A stretch of DNA of 64,000 nucleotides from Pseudomonas sp. SJZ074. Its GTDB lineage: Bacteria; Pseudomonadota; Gammaproteobacteria; Pseudomonadales; Pseudomonadaceae. Numbering within the stretch: the first letter of the stretch is position 1; each line of letters starts with the position of its first letter. The notes beneath the pieces were generated by a model. It did no database searches, was not told the origin of the DNA, and saw nothing but the letters and a program-made list of their open reading frames with translations. Made by a program: the position numbers and the translations under genes. This document shows, one piece after another, positions 22,068 to 31,177 of this stretch. The stretch is taken from positions 51,009 to 115,008 of the forward strand of contig NZ_VIUE01000020.1 in NCBI RefSeq assembly GCF_007828215.1. Reading direction: 5' to 3'.

Positions 22068-24245
22068 TCACAACCCATTGGCCGCCTTGAACTCACGGCG
22101 ACGACGGTGCAGTACCGGCTCGGTGTAGCCGTTGGGCTGCCGGGTGCCTTCGATCACCAGCTCGACCGCTGCCTGGAAAGCGATGTTGCGGTCGAAGTCC
22201 GGTGCCAACGGACGGTATAGCGGGTCGCTGGCGTTCTGACGGTCCACCACCGGCGCCATGCGCTTGAGGCTTTCCATCACCTGGTCCTGCGTGACGATGC
22301 CGTGGCGCAGCCAGTTAGCGATGTGCTGGCTGGAAATGCGCAGCGTCGCGCGGTCTTCCATGAGGCCGATGTCGTTGATGTCCGGCACCTTGGAGCAGCC
22401 GACGCCCTGGTCGATCCAGCGCACCACGTAGCCGAGGATGCCCTGGGCATTGTTATCCAACTCGTTTTTGATCTGCTCTGGCGTCCAGCTCGGGTCGACC
22501 GCCAGCGGGATGGTCAGGATGTCGTCCACCGAGGCGCGAGTCCGCTTGGCCAGTTCGGCCTGACGGGCGAACACGTCGACCTTGTGGTAATGCAACGCGT
22601 GCAACGCGGCGGCGGTCGGCGATGGAACCCAGGCGGTGTTGGCACCGGCCATCGGGTGGGCGATTTTCTGTTCGAGCATCGCCGCCATCAGGTCAGGCAT
22701 GGCCCACATGCCTTTGCCGATCTGCGCGCGACCTTGCAAGCCAGTGCTCAGGCCGATGTCGACGTTCCAGTTTTCGTAGGCGGCAATCCACTTCTCGGCT
22801 TTCATGTCGGCCTTGCGCACCATCGGGCCGGCTTCCATCGAGGTATGGATTTCGTCACCGGTGCGGTCCAGGAAACCGGTGTTGATGAACACCACGCGCT
22901 CGCTGGCAGCCTTGATGCAGGCCTTGAGGTTGACCGTGGTACGGCGCTCCTCGTCCATGATCCCGACCTTGAGGGTGTTGCGTGGCAGGTTCAGTACGTC
23001 TTCGACACGGCCGAATAGCTCGTTGGTAAACGCGACCTCTTCGGGGCCATGCATCTTCGGCTTGACGATGTACACCGAGCCGGTGCGGCTATTACGGCGC
23101 GAGGTATTGCCGTTGAGGCTGTGGATCGCCGCCAGGCTGGTCACCAGGCCATCGAGAATACCTTCCGGCACTTCGTTACCGTCTTTGTCGAGGATCGCGT
23201 CGATGGTCATCAAGTGGCCGACGTTGCGCACGAACAACAGCGAGCGACCATGCAGCGTCAGGCTCGAACCGTCGACGGCGGTGTACGCACGGTCGGGGTT
23301 CATGGTGCGGGTAAACGTCTGACCGCCCTTGGCGACCTGTTCCGACAGATCGCCTTTCATCAGGCCGAGCCAGTTACGGTAGATCACTACCTTGTCATCG
23401 GCATCGACGGCGGCAACCGAGTCTTCGCAGTCCATGATGGTGGTCAGCGCGGCTTCCATCAGAATGTCTTTGACGCCGGCAGCGTCCGTCTGGCCGACCG
23501 GGGTGTTGGCATCGATCTGGATTTCGAAGTGCAGGCCGTTGTGCTTCAGCAGTACCGCGGTGGGGGCCGAAGCGTCGCCCTGGAAGCCGATCAGTTGGGC
23601 ATCGTCACGCAAACCGCTGTTGCTGCCGCCCTTGAGGGCGACCACCAGCTTGCCGTCGACGATCTTGTAACCAGTGGAGTCGACGTGGGAACCGGCTGCC
23701 AAGGGGGCAGCTTCGTCGAGGAAGGCGCGGGCGAAGGCAATGACCTTGTCGCCACGAACCTTGTTGTAGCCTTTGCCTTTTTCCGCGCCGTTGGCTTCGC
23801 TGATGGCGTCGGTGCCGTACAACGCGTCGTACAACGAACCCCAGCGGGCGTTCGAGGCGTTGAGGGCGAAACGGGCATTCATCACCGGCACTACCAGCTG
23901 CGGGCCGGCCATGCGGGCGATTTCGTCATCGACATTTTGAGTCGTAGCCTGGAAATCCGCGGCTTCTGGCAGCAGATATCCAATGTCTTGCAGGAAGGCT
24001 TTGTAAGCCACAGCATCAAAGGCCTGGCCGGCCTTCGACTGGTGCCAGGCATCGATCCGAGCCTGGAAATCATCGCGTTTGGCGAGTAGGGCTTTGTTCT
24101 TCGGCGCCAGATCGTGAATGACCTTGTCGGCACCGGCCCAGAACTGGTCGGCGGTCAGACCGGTACCGGGGATGGCTTCGTTGTTCACGAAGTCGAACAG
24201 GACTCTGGCGACCCGAAGGCCACCGACTTGAACGTGTTCAGTCAT
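22068..24245 (-). CDS. glcB: Malate synthase G
   Basis: A 725-residue cytoplasmic enzyme that condenses glyoxylate with acetyl-CoA to malate, used in growth on acetate, fatty acids or glycolate. The start MTEHVQVGGLRVARVLFDFVN at 24245 has GAGAGG upstream and equals the usual length; the 24-codon longer frame is rejected. Visible family motifs are IMDCEDSVAAVDADDK, RSLLFVRNVGHLM, KPKMHGPEEVAF, EAGPMVRKADMK, and the C-terminal TLRISSQHIANWLRHGI. It stands alone here; the glc glycolate-oxidase genes are not next to it. A terminator follows. A dyad lies 200 bases upstream in the shared intergenic region. Confidence 0.95.
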   Translation of the reverse strand: MTEHVQVGGLRVARVLFDFVNNEAIPGTGLTADQFWAGADKVIHDLAPKNKALLAKRDDFQARIDAWHQSKAGQAFDAVAYKAFLQDIGYLLPEAADFQATTQNVDDEIARMAGPQLVVPVMNARFALNASNARWGSLYDALYGTDAISEANGAEKGKGYNKVRGDKVIAFARAFLDEAAPLAAGSHVDSTGYKIVDGKLVVALKGGSNSGLRDDAQLIGFQGDASAPTAVLLKHNGLHFEIQIDANTPVGQTDAAGVKDILMEAALTTIMDCEDSVAAVDADDKVVIYRNWLGLMKGDLSEQVAKGGQTFTRTMNPDRAYTAVDGSSLTLHGRSLLFVRNVGHLMTIDAILDKDGNEVPEGILDGLVTSLAAIHSLNGNTSRRNSRTGSVYIVKPKMHGPEEVAFTNELFGRVEDVLNLPRNTLKVGIMDEERRTTVNLKACIKAASERVVFINTGFLDRTGDEIHTSMEAGPMVRKADMKAEKWIAAYENWNVDIGLSTGLQGRAQIGKGMWAMPDLMAAMLEQKIAHPMAGANTAWVPSPTAAALHALHYHKVDVFARQAELAKRTRASVDDILTIPLAVDPSWTPEQIKNELDNNAQGILGYVVRWIDQGVGCSKVPDINDIGLMEDRATLRISSQHIANWLRHGIVTQDQVMESLKRMAPVVDRQNASDPLYRPLAPDFDRNIAFQAAVELVIEGTRQPNGYTEPVLHRRRREFKAANGL

Positions 24246-24690
24246 TGCTTGCCTCTCACTCTGCTCAGCTATTTCGCTTTTCAGCTCTTCGATTTTGACA
24301 ATGAAGCCTCGGGACATTTAAACCACAAACCCCGGAACCAGTACATGCCATCGCTGGCGGCTGGGTGGGACCTATCACGGGCGTTAAGCCTTGCTGACGG
24401 GGCTTTCAGGGATGCGACTGCGCCTTAAGCAGACATCGGTCCAACATTATGTAGTGCTTGCTGCGGCATACTACATGAACAGTTGCGGTTGTGAAAATTA
24501 GACTAATTGCGTCGTTCCGCGACCGACTAAAGCAGTACGGTCACGACGAGGTATCTGATGTTCTCAAAAAACCTATGAATTGTTCCAGATAATTCTATAA
24601 GTCGTACACAGGATGATGGCCTGGGAGCGTATCTGTGCGGATGGCGTGGCTTGCCTATACTCTTGCTTCTCACAACAAGAGGGCTGCGCC
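24246..24690. other. Intergenic region between glcB and the GcvR-like gene
   Basis: This 445-base divergent interval holds the start-proximal sequences of both genes. I see one 7-bp inverted repeat (24449-24476), a TATACT sequence at 24656 that could be the -10 of the downstream plus-strand gene, and no convincing reading frame or RNA gene. Confidence 0.6.
24449..24476. promoter_or_regulatory. ATGTAGT-N14-ACTACAT inverted repeat
   Basis: Seven-base arms with a 14-base spacer, in the divergent interval. The spacing is that of an operator with half-sites two helical turns apart. The regulator is unknown. Confidence 0.35.
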
Positions 24691-25209
24691 ATGGACCATC
24701 TCGTCATCACCGTTTTCGCCCCGGACAAACCCGGGCAGGTCGAGCGCATCGCCCAATGCATTGCCGAGCATGGCGGTAACTGGCTGGAAAGCCGCATGTC
24801 GCATCTGGCGGGGCAGTTTGCCGGGATACTGCGTCTCAGCGTTCCGGCCGAATCCCATGAGGATCTGATCGAAGCCTTGCAGGGGTTGGCGAGCCACGGT
24901 ATTCGCGTGCTCATCGCAGAAAGCACGATCGAAGAATCCTGCAGTTGGAAACCCATCGCCATGGAGCTGGTGGGCAACGACCGTCCCGGCATCGTGCGGG
25001 ACATCACCCGGTTGTTGAGTGAGCAGGGGGTCAATGTCGAGCGGCTGGTGACCCATGTCGGGCCGGCGCCGATGAGCAGCGAATTACTGTTTCATGCCGA
25101 AGCGATCCTGGGCGTGCCGCTGACCTTGTCGTTGGACACGTTGCAGGAGCGTCTGGAAACCTTGGCTGACGAATTGATGGTGGAGCTCAAACTGAGCGAT
25201 GAAGCGTGA
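24691..25209 (+). CDS. Glycine cleavage system regulator GcvR-like, two ACT domains
   Basis: A 172-residue cytoplasmic protein with two ACT domains (residues 1-75, beginning DHLVITVFAPDKPGQVERIA; and 88-165, beginning WKPIAMELVGNDRPGIVRDIT). This is the layout of GcvR, which binds GcvA and glycine to repress the glycine cleavage operon in E. coli. The ATG at 24691 follows AGAGGG; the upstream 26 codons of the frame are not family-like. No gcv gene is nearby. It may also act as a general small-molecule-binding regulator. Confidence 0.85.
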   Translation: MDHLVITVFAPDKPGQVERIAQCIAEHGGNWLESRMSHLAGQFAGILRLSVPAESHEDLIEALQGLASHGIRVLIAESTIEESCSWKPIAMELVGNDRPGIVRDITRLLSEQGVNVERLVTHVGPAPMSSELLFHAEAILGVPLTLSLDTLQERLETLADELMVELKLSDEA

Positions 25210-25240
25210 GCCGGTTATCCAAGGAAAAGCTGCACCTGCC

Positions 25241-25249
25241 TGTGGATAA
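25241..25249 (-). promoter_or_regulatory. Perfect DnaA box (TTATCCACA)
   Basis: TGTGGATAA on the plus strand. It lies between two convergent genes, 106 bases from a second identical box in the same orientation. Confidence 0.55.
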
Positions 25250-25354
25250 CCTGTAGAGACTCAGCGCCAGCCCACGCCCGGCTTGCCTTCCCCAGCGATG
25301 ATCAAAAAATCGCCAGTTTTTCAATGGCTTGTGCACAAACGGCGGGGATGACGC

Positions 25355-25363
25355 TGTGGATAA
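25355..25363 (-). promoter_or_regulatory. Second perfect DnaA box (TTATCCACA)
   Basis: The same 9-mer and orientation as at 25241. The spacing of the pair is 114 bases start to start. See the finding on this site. Confidence 0.55.
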
Positions 25364-25426
25364 CCTTGGGGCGGATCAACGCAGGCCACGTCCGGCGTGG
25401 CCTGTAGAGGGGTGTACGATTTTTGA

Positions 25427-26314
25427 TCAGTTGCGTCGGCGCATACTGATCACTGCATCGATGCTGTATACCGCAAGCCCGGCCCAGATAAACAGAAATG
25501 CCACCAAGGTGCTGGACGACAGATGCTCGCCGAACAACAGCACTGCCAGCAGCAACACCAATGTCGGTGCGATGTACTGAAGAAATCCCAGTGTGGTGTA
25601 GGGCAGATGCCGGGCGGCGGCGTTGAAGCACACCAGCGGAACCAGCGTCACCGGGCCGGCGGCCACCAGCCACCAGGCTTCGGAGGTCGTCCAGAAAGCT
25701 GCCTGAGCACTGGTGGCCGTCGGATTGAACAGCAACCAGGCTATGGCGATCGGTACCAGCATCCAGGTTTCCACCACCAGCCCTGGCAAGGCCTTGACCG
25801 GGGCTTGCTTGCGAATCAGGCCGTAGAAGCCGAAGGTCAACGCCAACGCCAGGGACACCCACGGCAAACTGCCGACCTGCCAGACCTGCTGCGCTACGCC
25901 AACCGCCGCCAACCCCACCGCCAGCCATTGCATGCGCCGTAGCCGTTCGCCGAGGATCAGCATCCCCAACAACACATTCACCAGTGGGTTGATGTAATAA
26001 CCCAAGCTGGCTTCGAGCATGCGACCATTGTTCACCGCCCAGACGTAGATCAGCCAGTTGGCCGCGATCAATGTGCCACTCAAGGCCAGGATCGCGAAGC
26101 GACGTGGATTGTCCCGCAGCTCGCGCCACCAGCCCGGGTGTTTCCAGACCATCAGCAACGCCGCGCCGAACAGCGCCGACCACAGCGCCCTGTGGATGAT
26201 GATCTCCACGGCCGGCACGCTGGCGATGGCTTTGAAGTAAATGGGGAACAAGCCCCAGATGATGTAGGCGCTCAGGCCCAGGATATACCCGCGACGCGGG
26301 TTGGCGGCTTGCAT
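25427..26314 (-). CDS. rarD: RarD, EamA/DMT-family transporter
   Basis: A 295-residue inner-membrane protein with ten hydrophobic helices in two EamA repeats. It starts MQAANPRRGYILGLSAYIIWGLFPIYFK, typical of RarD, and contains the AVNNGRMLEASLGYYINPLVNVLLG block and GFLQYIAPT in the second repeat. RarD proteins are named from chloramphenicol resistance in P. aeruginosa; the physiological substrate is not established. A single gene, convergent with the GcvR-like gene across a region with two DnaA boxes. Confidence 0.9.
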   Translation of the reverse strand: MQAANPRRGYILGLSAYIIWGLFPIYFKAIASVPAVEIIIHRALWSALFGAALLMVWKHPGWWRELRDNPRRFAILALSGTLIAANWLIYVWAVNNGRMLEASLGYYINPLVNVLLGMLILGERLRRMQWLAVGLAAVGVAQQVWQVGSLPWVSLALALTFGFYGLIRKQAPVKALPGLVVETWMLVPIAIAWLLFNPTATSAQAAFWTTSEAWWLVAAGPVTLVPLVCFNAAARHLPYTTLGFLQYIAPTLVLLLAVLLFGEHLSSSTLVAFLFIWAGLAVYSIDAVISMRRRN

Positions 26315-26408
26315 GCAGAATCCTTGCTTAGGCAGCTAACAAAGGAGTGATTGTAAGTAGATTTGTCAGGTTGGGGGTGAACCTTTGTAAACAGCGATGC
26401 AGATCCCT

Positions 26409-26496
26409 GTGGGAGCGGGCTTGCTCGCAAATGCGGTGGGTCAGGTCACTCTACTTTGCCTGACCCGCTGCATTCGCGAGCAAGCCCGCTCCCACG
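26409..26496. repeat. REP pair (GCGGGCTTGCTCGC class)
   Basis: Inverted REP units with extended arms (GCGGTGGGTCAGG / CCTGACCCGCTGC), ending just before the kinase stop codon. It forms one long imperfect hairpin and likely marks the 3' end of the kinase transcript. Confidence 0.85.
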
Positions 26497-26501
26497 ACGA
26501 A

Positions 26502-27476
26502 TCAGAACAACCTCAATGGCTCTTCATTGAGCGCCGCCAGCTGCTCGCGCAACGCCAATACCTGGTCGCCCCAATAGCGTTCGCTGCCGAACCACGGGAA
26601 GCTGCGGGGAAACGCCGGGTCGTCCCAGCGGCGCGCCAGCCAGGCGCTGTAATGCATCAGGCGCAGGGCACGCAGGGGTTCGATCAGCGCCAGTTCCCGT
26701 GGGTCGAAGTCATGGAACTCCTGGTAGCCGTCCATCAATTCCGATAACTGGCCCAGGCATGCCTGGCGGTCTCCGGCCAACATCATCCACAGGTCCTGTA
26801 CCGCAGGTCCCATGCGACAGTCGTCCAGGTCGACGATGTGGAAGATTTCATCGCGACACATCATGTTGCCCGGGTGGCAGTCACCGTGCATGCGAATGTT
26901 CTGGTGGGGCGTGGCAGCGTAGATGTCTTCGACACGCTTGAGCAGATCCCTTGCCACCGACTCGTAGGCCGGAAGCAGGCTGCGGGGGACGAAACCGCTT
27001 TCCAGCACGGTGGCCAGTGAGTCATGGCCGAAGTTCTTCACCGCCAGGGCCTCACGGTGTTCGAACGGACGGCTGGCGCCTACCGCGTGCAGGCGTCCGA
27101 GCAATTGCCCCAGGCGATACAACTGGTCGAGATTGCCTGGCTCCGGTGCACGGCCGCCGCGCCGAGGAAACAGGGTGAAGCGAAACCCCGCGTGTTCATG
27201 CAGGCTGGCGCCGTTGTGAACCAACGGAGCCACCACCGGTACCTCGCAATCGGCGAGTTCAAAAGTGAAGCGGTGTTCTTCCAGGATCGCCTCGTTGGTC
27301 CAGCGCTGGGGGCGATAGAACTTGGCGATCAGTGGCTCGGCGTCTTCGATGCCGACCTGATAGACGCGGTTTTCATAACTGTTGAGGGCCAGCACACGGG
27401 CGTCGCTGAGCAAGCCCATGCTTTCTACGGCATCGAGCACCAGGTCGGGCGTGAGAGTTTCGAAGGGATGGGACAT
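26502..27476 (-). CDS. srkA: Stress-response kinase SrkA (YihE/RdoA) homologue
   Basis: A 324-residue cytoplasmic Ser/Thr protein kinase of the choline-kinase-like fold. It starts MSHPFETLTPDLVLDAVESMG with AGGAGT upstream. Motifs: NSYENRVYQV loop, AKFYRP with the ATP-binding lysine, the catalytic loop MHGDCHPGNMM (Asp and Asn) and the metal-binding segment HIVDLDDCRMGP. E. coli SrkA counters stress-induced death pathways, and yihE is usually next to dsbA; no dsbA is seen here. A REP element follows closely. Confidence 0.9.
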   Translation of the reverse strand: MSHPFETLTPDLVLDAVESMGLLSDARVLALNSYENRVYQVGIEDAEPLIAKFYRPQRWTNEAILEEHRFTFELADCEVPVVAPLVHNGASLHEHAGFRFTLFPRRGGRAPEPGNLDQLYRLGQLLGRLHAVGASRPFEHREALAVKNFGHDSLATVLESGFVPRSLLPAYESVARDLLKRVEDIYAATPHQNIRMHGDCHPGNMMCRDEIFHIVDLDDCRMGPAVQDLWMMLAGDRQACLGQLSELMDGYQEFHDFDPRELALIEPLRALRLMHYSAWLARRWDDPAFPRSFPWFGSERYWGDQVLALREQLAALNEEPLRLF

Positions 27477-27564
27477 GCTGACTCCTGCGCAGCGGCAGGG
27501 CTGCCGCGTTCGGCTCAGCATGGTAGCGCAGACGGAGGCAGATAGGTGGTGACTGTGCTGAAGC

Positions 27565-27640
27565 CATCGCGAGCAGGCTCGCTCCCACATTGGATTTTCA
27601 ATGTTGCTGATCCTTGTGGGAGCGAGCCTGCTCGCGATGG
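27565..27640. repeat. REP pair (GCGAGCCTGCTCGC class)
   Basis: Two inverted units (CATCGCGAGCAGGCTCGCTC and its complement) 27 bases apart. The right unit ends seven bases before the phoX stop codon, so it probably forms the 3' end of that transcript. Confidence 0.85.
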
Positions 27641-27646
27641 GCCTTA

Positions 27647-29548
27647 TCAGCCGCCGATGATGCCGCCATCCTCACGGGTAATCACCATTACCGACGAGCG
27701 TGGCTTGCCGTTGGGCAGGTGTTCCGGGAACGTCGAACCGCCGTACTCACCCGGATGTTGGATGCCGACGAACAAAGCCTTCTGGTCCGGCGCGAAGCTG
27801 ATGCCGGTGACTTCGCAACCCACCGGTCCGACCATGAACCGGCGGATTTCGCCGCTGTCGGGGTCGGCGCAGAGCATCTGGTTATTGCCCATGCCGGCGA
27901 AGTCCCCGGTGTTGCTGACATCGCCGTCGGTGAGGATCCACAGTCGGCCGGCCTGGTCGAATCCCAGGCCATCGGGGCTGTTGAACATGTTCTGCGGGTT
28001 GACGTTGGAGGAACCTGCCTTCGGCGTGCCGGCATGTACGGTCGGATTGCCGGCCACCACAAACAGGTCCCAGCTGAAGGTCATGGATGCGTGGTCATCG
28101 CGGTCGGTGCGCCAGCGCAGGATCTGTCCATAGACGTTCTTGGCCCGAGGGTTGGGGCCGCCCACCGGTTGGCCGTCTTCGCCGCGCTTGGCGTTGTTGG
28201 TCAGGGTGCAATAGACCTGACCGTCTTTCGGGCTGACTACGATCCATTCCGGACGGTCCATTCGTGTGGCGCCCACGGCGCTGGCAGCCAGGCGCGCATG
28301 GATCAGCACTTCGGCCTGGTCGGCGAAGCCGCTGCCGGCATCGAGGCCGTTCTTGCCCTGGGTCAGCTCGATCCACTGGCCCTTGCCTTTCGGATGGTCC
28401 GGGTTGCCGTCGCCGGCGTCGAAGCGCGCCACATATAAGGTGCCATGGTCCAACAGGTTGCGGTTGGCCTTGGGATTCTTGTGATCGATGCGCTCGCGGC
28501 TGACGAACTTGTAGATGAATTCGCCACGCTCGTCGTCGCCCATGTAGACCACGGCATGACCACCCTTGGTTTGTGCCAGGGCGGCGTTCTCATGTTTGAA
28601 ACGGCCCAGGGCGGTGCGCTTCACTGGCGTCGACTCGGGGTCGAACGGATCGATTTCCACCACCCAGCCGTGACGATTGAGTTCGTTGGGGTTCTTCGCC
28701 AGGTCGAAGCGCGGATCGAACAGGTGCCAGTTGATCTCACGGCTGGTGACGGTGGCACCGTAGCGCTTTTGCGCTTCATCGAACTGCAGATCGGAAGTGC
28801 TGCTGCCAAAGCAGTCGGTGAAGTTTTCTTCGCAGGTCAGGTAAGTCCCCCACGGCGTCATGCCGTTGGCACAGTTCTGGAAAGTGCCGAGGACTTTCCT
28901 GCCGCTCTTGTCAGCGCTGGTTTTCAGCAGTTGATGTCCGGCCGCCGGCCCGCTCAGTTCAATCGGCGTGTTGCCATGGATCCTGCGGTTGTAGCGCGAC
29001 CCCTGGACGAACTGCCATTGGCCACCCTGGCGCTTCACTTCGATCACCGACACGCCTTCACTGGCCTGGGCCTTGTGCACGTCTTCGGCCGACTGCGGCT
29101 GGCCGCCATGGGCGAAGAGGTAGCGGTAGTTGGTGTATTCATTGTTGATCGCCATCAGCGCGCGATTCTCGTCGCCAGGGAACGGGAACAGGCTCATGCC
29201 GTCGTTGTTGTCGCCAAATTGCATTTCCTGGTCGCGTGCGGTGCCATTGCCACTGGGGTCGAACGCGGCGGCGTTCTTCTGCAACGGCTGGCCCCAACTG
29301 ATCAGCACCGAGGATTTGTAGCCAGGTGGCAGGGTGAGGGTGTCGGCCGTGGCGGCAGCGATGCTGTCGAAGCCCAGCAACTTGCTGTTACCTTGGCTGA
29401 CGGCGGCGGCCAGGGCGCTGCGGCTCAGCAGGTTGCCGCCCAGGAACATGGCCGCGCCACACAGGGCGCCGGCGCCGATAAAGCTACGGCGGCTCAGGCC
29501 GACGATCTTTTCCAGGTCGGTGGATTGGTTTTCTTCTAATAGGCTCAT
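27647..29548 (-). CDS. phoX: PhoX-family alkaline phosphatase, Tat-exported
   Basis: A 633-residue protein with a twin-arginine signal (LSRRSFIGAGALCGAAMFLGG, residues about 19-38), so it is exported folded. The rest is the DUF839/PhoX beta-propeller: ALMAINNEYTNYRYLF, NCANGMTPWGTYLTCEENFTD (a Cys and Glu of the Fe-Ca cofactor site), YMGDDERGEFIYKFVS, and SPDGLGFDQAGRLWILTDGD. PhoX phosphatases hydrolyse phosphomonoesters using calcium and iron in the periplasm or outside. The ATG at 29548 follows AGGGAG. No convincing PHO box is seen in the short upstream interval. The neighbour upstream is a ModE-type regulator. Confidence 0.9.
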   Translation of the reverse strand: MSLLEENQSTDLEKIVGLSRRSFIGAGALCGAAMFLGGNLLSRSALAAAVSQGNSKLLGFDSIAAATADTLTLPPGYKSSVLISWGQPLQKNAAAFDPSGNGTARDQEMQFGDNNDGMSLFPFPGDENRALMAINNEYTNYRYLFAHGGQPQSAEDVHKAQASEGVSVIEVKRQGGQWQFVQGSRYNRRIHGNTPIELSGPAAGHQLLKTSADKSGRKVLGTFQNCANGMTPWGTYLTCEENFTDCFGSSTSDLQFDEAQKRYGATVTSREINWHLFDPRFDLAKNPNELNRHGWVVEIDPFDPESTPVKRTALGRFKHENAALAQTKGGHAVVYMGDDERGEFIYKFVSRERIDHKNPKANRNLLDHGTLYVARFDAGDGNPDHPKGKGQWIELTQGKNGLDAGSGFADQAEVLIHARLAASAVGATRMDRPEWIVVSPKDGQVYCTLTNNAKRGEDGQPVGGPNPRAKNVYGQILRWRTDRDDHASMTFSWDLFVVAGNPTVHAGTPKAGSSNVNPQNMFNSPDGLGFDQAGRLWILTDGDVSNTGDFAGMGNNQMLCADPDSGEIRRFMVGPVGCEVTGISFAPDQKALFVGIQHPGEYGGSTFPEHLPNGKPRSSVMVITREDGGIIGG

Positions 29549-29615
29549 CTCAGGCTCCCTGCTGGTTTTGGCAGTCACCTTAAAGCGGGCCGATGAAGCT
29601 TTTGTTTCAGTGCGC

Positions 29616-30380
29616 TTATAGCGGGGTTCCGAGCAACACATTCGTTGCTGAAAACACCACTTGCACTGGTGAGCCGGTGTTCAGGTTGCGCGCTTGCAAT
29701 TGGAATGGGTCGGCCAGGGCACAAAGGGTCTGGCCATTGGGCAAGCCGATGCGCACTTCGCTGGGGCCGTCGGTGGCCGTGGCGATATGCTCGATGACGC
29801 CTTGCAGAACATTCATCCCCGATGTTTCCAAGGGCCCGCTTGGAAACAGTTCCAGCCAGCCGGCCTTGATCAGCGCAACCACTTCGGTGCCGATAGCCAG
29901 CTCCAGGCGTACCGTGCTGTCGTGGGTTATCTGCGCATCGATGACCAGGCCACGGGCCAACTCCAGGCGCACCCGGTCGTTATGGCCCTGGGTTTCGATG
30001 CCGAGGACTTTGCCGTGCAGTTGATTGCGGGCGCTGGTGCGCAGCATCAGGCGACTCAGCAGGCCGAAGTCTCCGGCATCTTCGCTCGCTTCCAGCAACT
30101 GCGTCTGCAAGGCTTGCAAGCGCAGGTACAGGCGCAGCACACGCTGCCCTGCTTCCGACAGCCTGGCACCACCGCCGCCCTTGCCGCCGACGCTGCGCTC
30201 CACCAACGGTTGGTTCGCCAGGTTGTTCAACTCATCGATGGCGTCCCACGCCGCCTTATAGCTCAGGCCTGCGCTCTTGGCGGCACGGGTGATGGAGCCT
30301 TGCTCGGCGATGTGCTGTAACAGGGCGATGCGTTGCGGACGCCGGACGATATGCTGGGTCAGGAGCGTAGGTAATGACAT
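29616..30380 (-). CDS. ModE-type molybdate-responsive regulator
   Basis: A 254-residue protein: a LysR-like winged helix (residues about 15-75, RIALLQHIAEQGSITRAAKSAGLSYKAAWDAIDELN), the G-rich GGKGGGGARL wing, then two TOBE/molybdate-binding domains (LHGKVLGIETQGHNDRVRLELA and SGMNVLQGVIEHIATATDG). The TOBE signature IGTEVVALIKAGWLELF is present. It fits ModE, which binds molybdate and controls modABC; no modABC is in the window, so the target is elsewhere. It starts 56 bases after comF ends on the same strand and ends 67 bases before phoX begins, so the three may be co-transcribed. Confidence 0.87.
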   Translation of the reverse strand: MSLPTLLTQHIVRRPQRIALLQHIAEQGSITRAAKSAGLSYKAAWDAIDELNNLANQPLVERSVGGKGGGGARLSEAGQRVLRLYLRLQALQTQLLEASEDAGDFGLLSRLMLRTSARNQLHGKVLGIETQGHNDRVRLELARGLVIDAQITHDSTVRLELAIGTEVVALIKAGWLELFPSGPLETSGMNVLQGVIEHIATATDGPSEVRIGLPNGQTLCALADPFQLQARNLNTGSPVQVVFSATNVLLGTPL

Positions 30381-30436
30381 GGTGGAAACTGCGCACAGGA
30401 TGAATGAATGGACGTTGGCGCCTCGGCTCCCGCGCG

Positions 30437-31177
30437 TCAAGCCGGTTCACCGGGTTTTGGCGTGCGCGCCAGGCAATACACGTCGACCCGGGCGGCACCG
30501 CCATCGAGCAGCAATTGAGCCAGTGTCTGGGCCGTGGCCCCGGTGGTGAGCACATCGTCCACCAGGGCCAGGTGGCGGTTGCGCAGCGCTGCATCGGGCG
30601 CGAGAGCGAAGGCCTGGCGCAGATTCCGACGCCGAGCCCTGGCGTCGAGTGCCTGTTGCGCCGGGGTGTCGTGGATGCGCAGCAGCAGATGTTCTTCGCA
30701 GGGAAGCTGCAACGCAGCACCGAGCCAACGCGCCAGCAGGGTCGCCTGGTTGAACCCGCGCTGGCGCAGGCGTCGACCCGCCAGCGGCACCGGGACCAGC
30801 GCGTCGGGCCGTTCCAGGCCTTCATCGAATTGATGCTGCAGCGACTGCGCCAACAGTTCACCCATGAGGCGACCGAGGGGCCATTTTGCCTGGTGCTTGA
30901 AGCGGGTGATCAGGCTGTCCACCGGGAAATCGTAAGCCCAGGGCGCCAGGACCCGTTCGAAGGCCGGTGGTTGCGCAGCGCATTGCCCACAACGCAGCCC
31001 GGACATGGGCAGCGGCAGGGCACAGATGGCGCATTGATCACCGAGCCAGGGCAATTCACTTTCGCAAGGCGTGCAGATCGGCTGCTGTGTGTCGGTGACG
31101 TCACCACACAATAGACAAGATTGTTTGTTTTTTAACCAGATGTAAACTGACCCTTCGTATCGTGGTTGACAGCGCAT
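30437..31177 (-). CDS. ComF family phosphoribosyltransferase-like protein
   Basis: A 246-residue protein with an N-terminal zinc-ribbon-like segment (CLLCGDV, CTPCESELP, CAICALPL, CGQC) and a C-terminal phosphoribosyltransferase fold with the PRPP-binding signature LALVDDVLTTGAT. ComF proteins aid DNA uptake and single-strand handling in naturally transformable bacteria; the role in Pseudomonas is unknown. The ATG at 31177 has AAGGAAGAG upstream. The first twelve or so codons overlap the bioB control region on the opposite strand, so expression of the two is physically linked. Confidence 0.88.
   Translation of the reverse strand: MRCQPRYEGSVYIWLKNKQSCLLCGDVTDTQQPICTPCESELPWLGDQCAICALPLPMSGLRCGQCAAQPPAFERVLAPWAYDFPVDSLITRFKHQAKWPLGRLMGELLAQSLQHQFDEGLERPDALVPVPLAGRRLRQRGFNQATLLARWLGAALQLPCEEHLLLRIHDTPAQQALDARARRRNLRQAFALAPDAALRNRHLALVDDVLTTGATAQTLAQLLLDGGAARVDVYCLARTPKPGEPA
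31141..31171. promoter_or_regulatory. BirA-box-like dyad controlling bioB
   Basis: TGTAAACT-N15-GGTTGACA forms an interrupted dyad that resembles the gamma-proteobacterial BirA operator (TTGTAAACC-N14-16-GGTTTACAA). It overlaps the -35 of the bioB promoter and lies inside the start of comF. Confidence 0.5.

Noticed and set aside
29549..29615. Possible PHO box upstream of phoX (CTGAAAC-N4-GCTTCAT, just beyond this interval)
   Set aside because: Only about half the consensus positions match in each half, so it cannot be told from chance.
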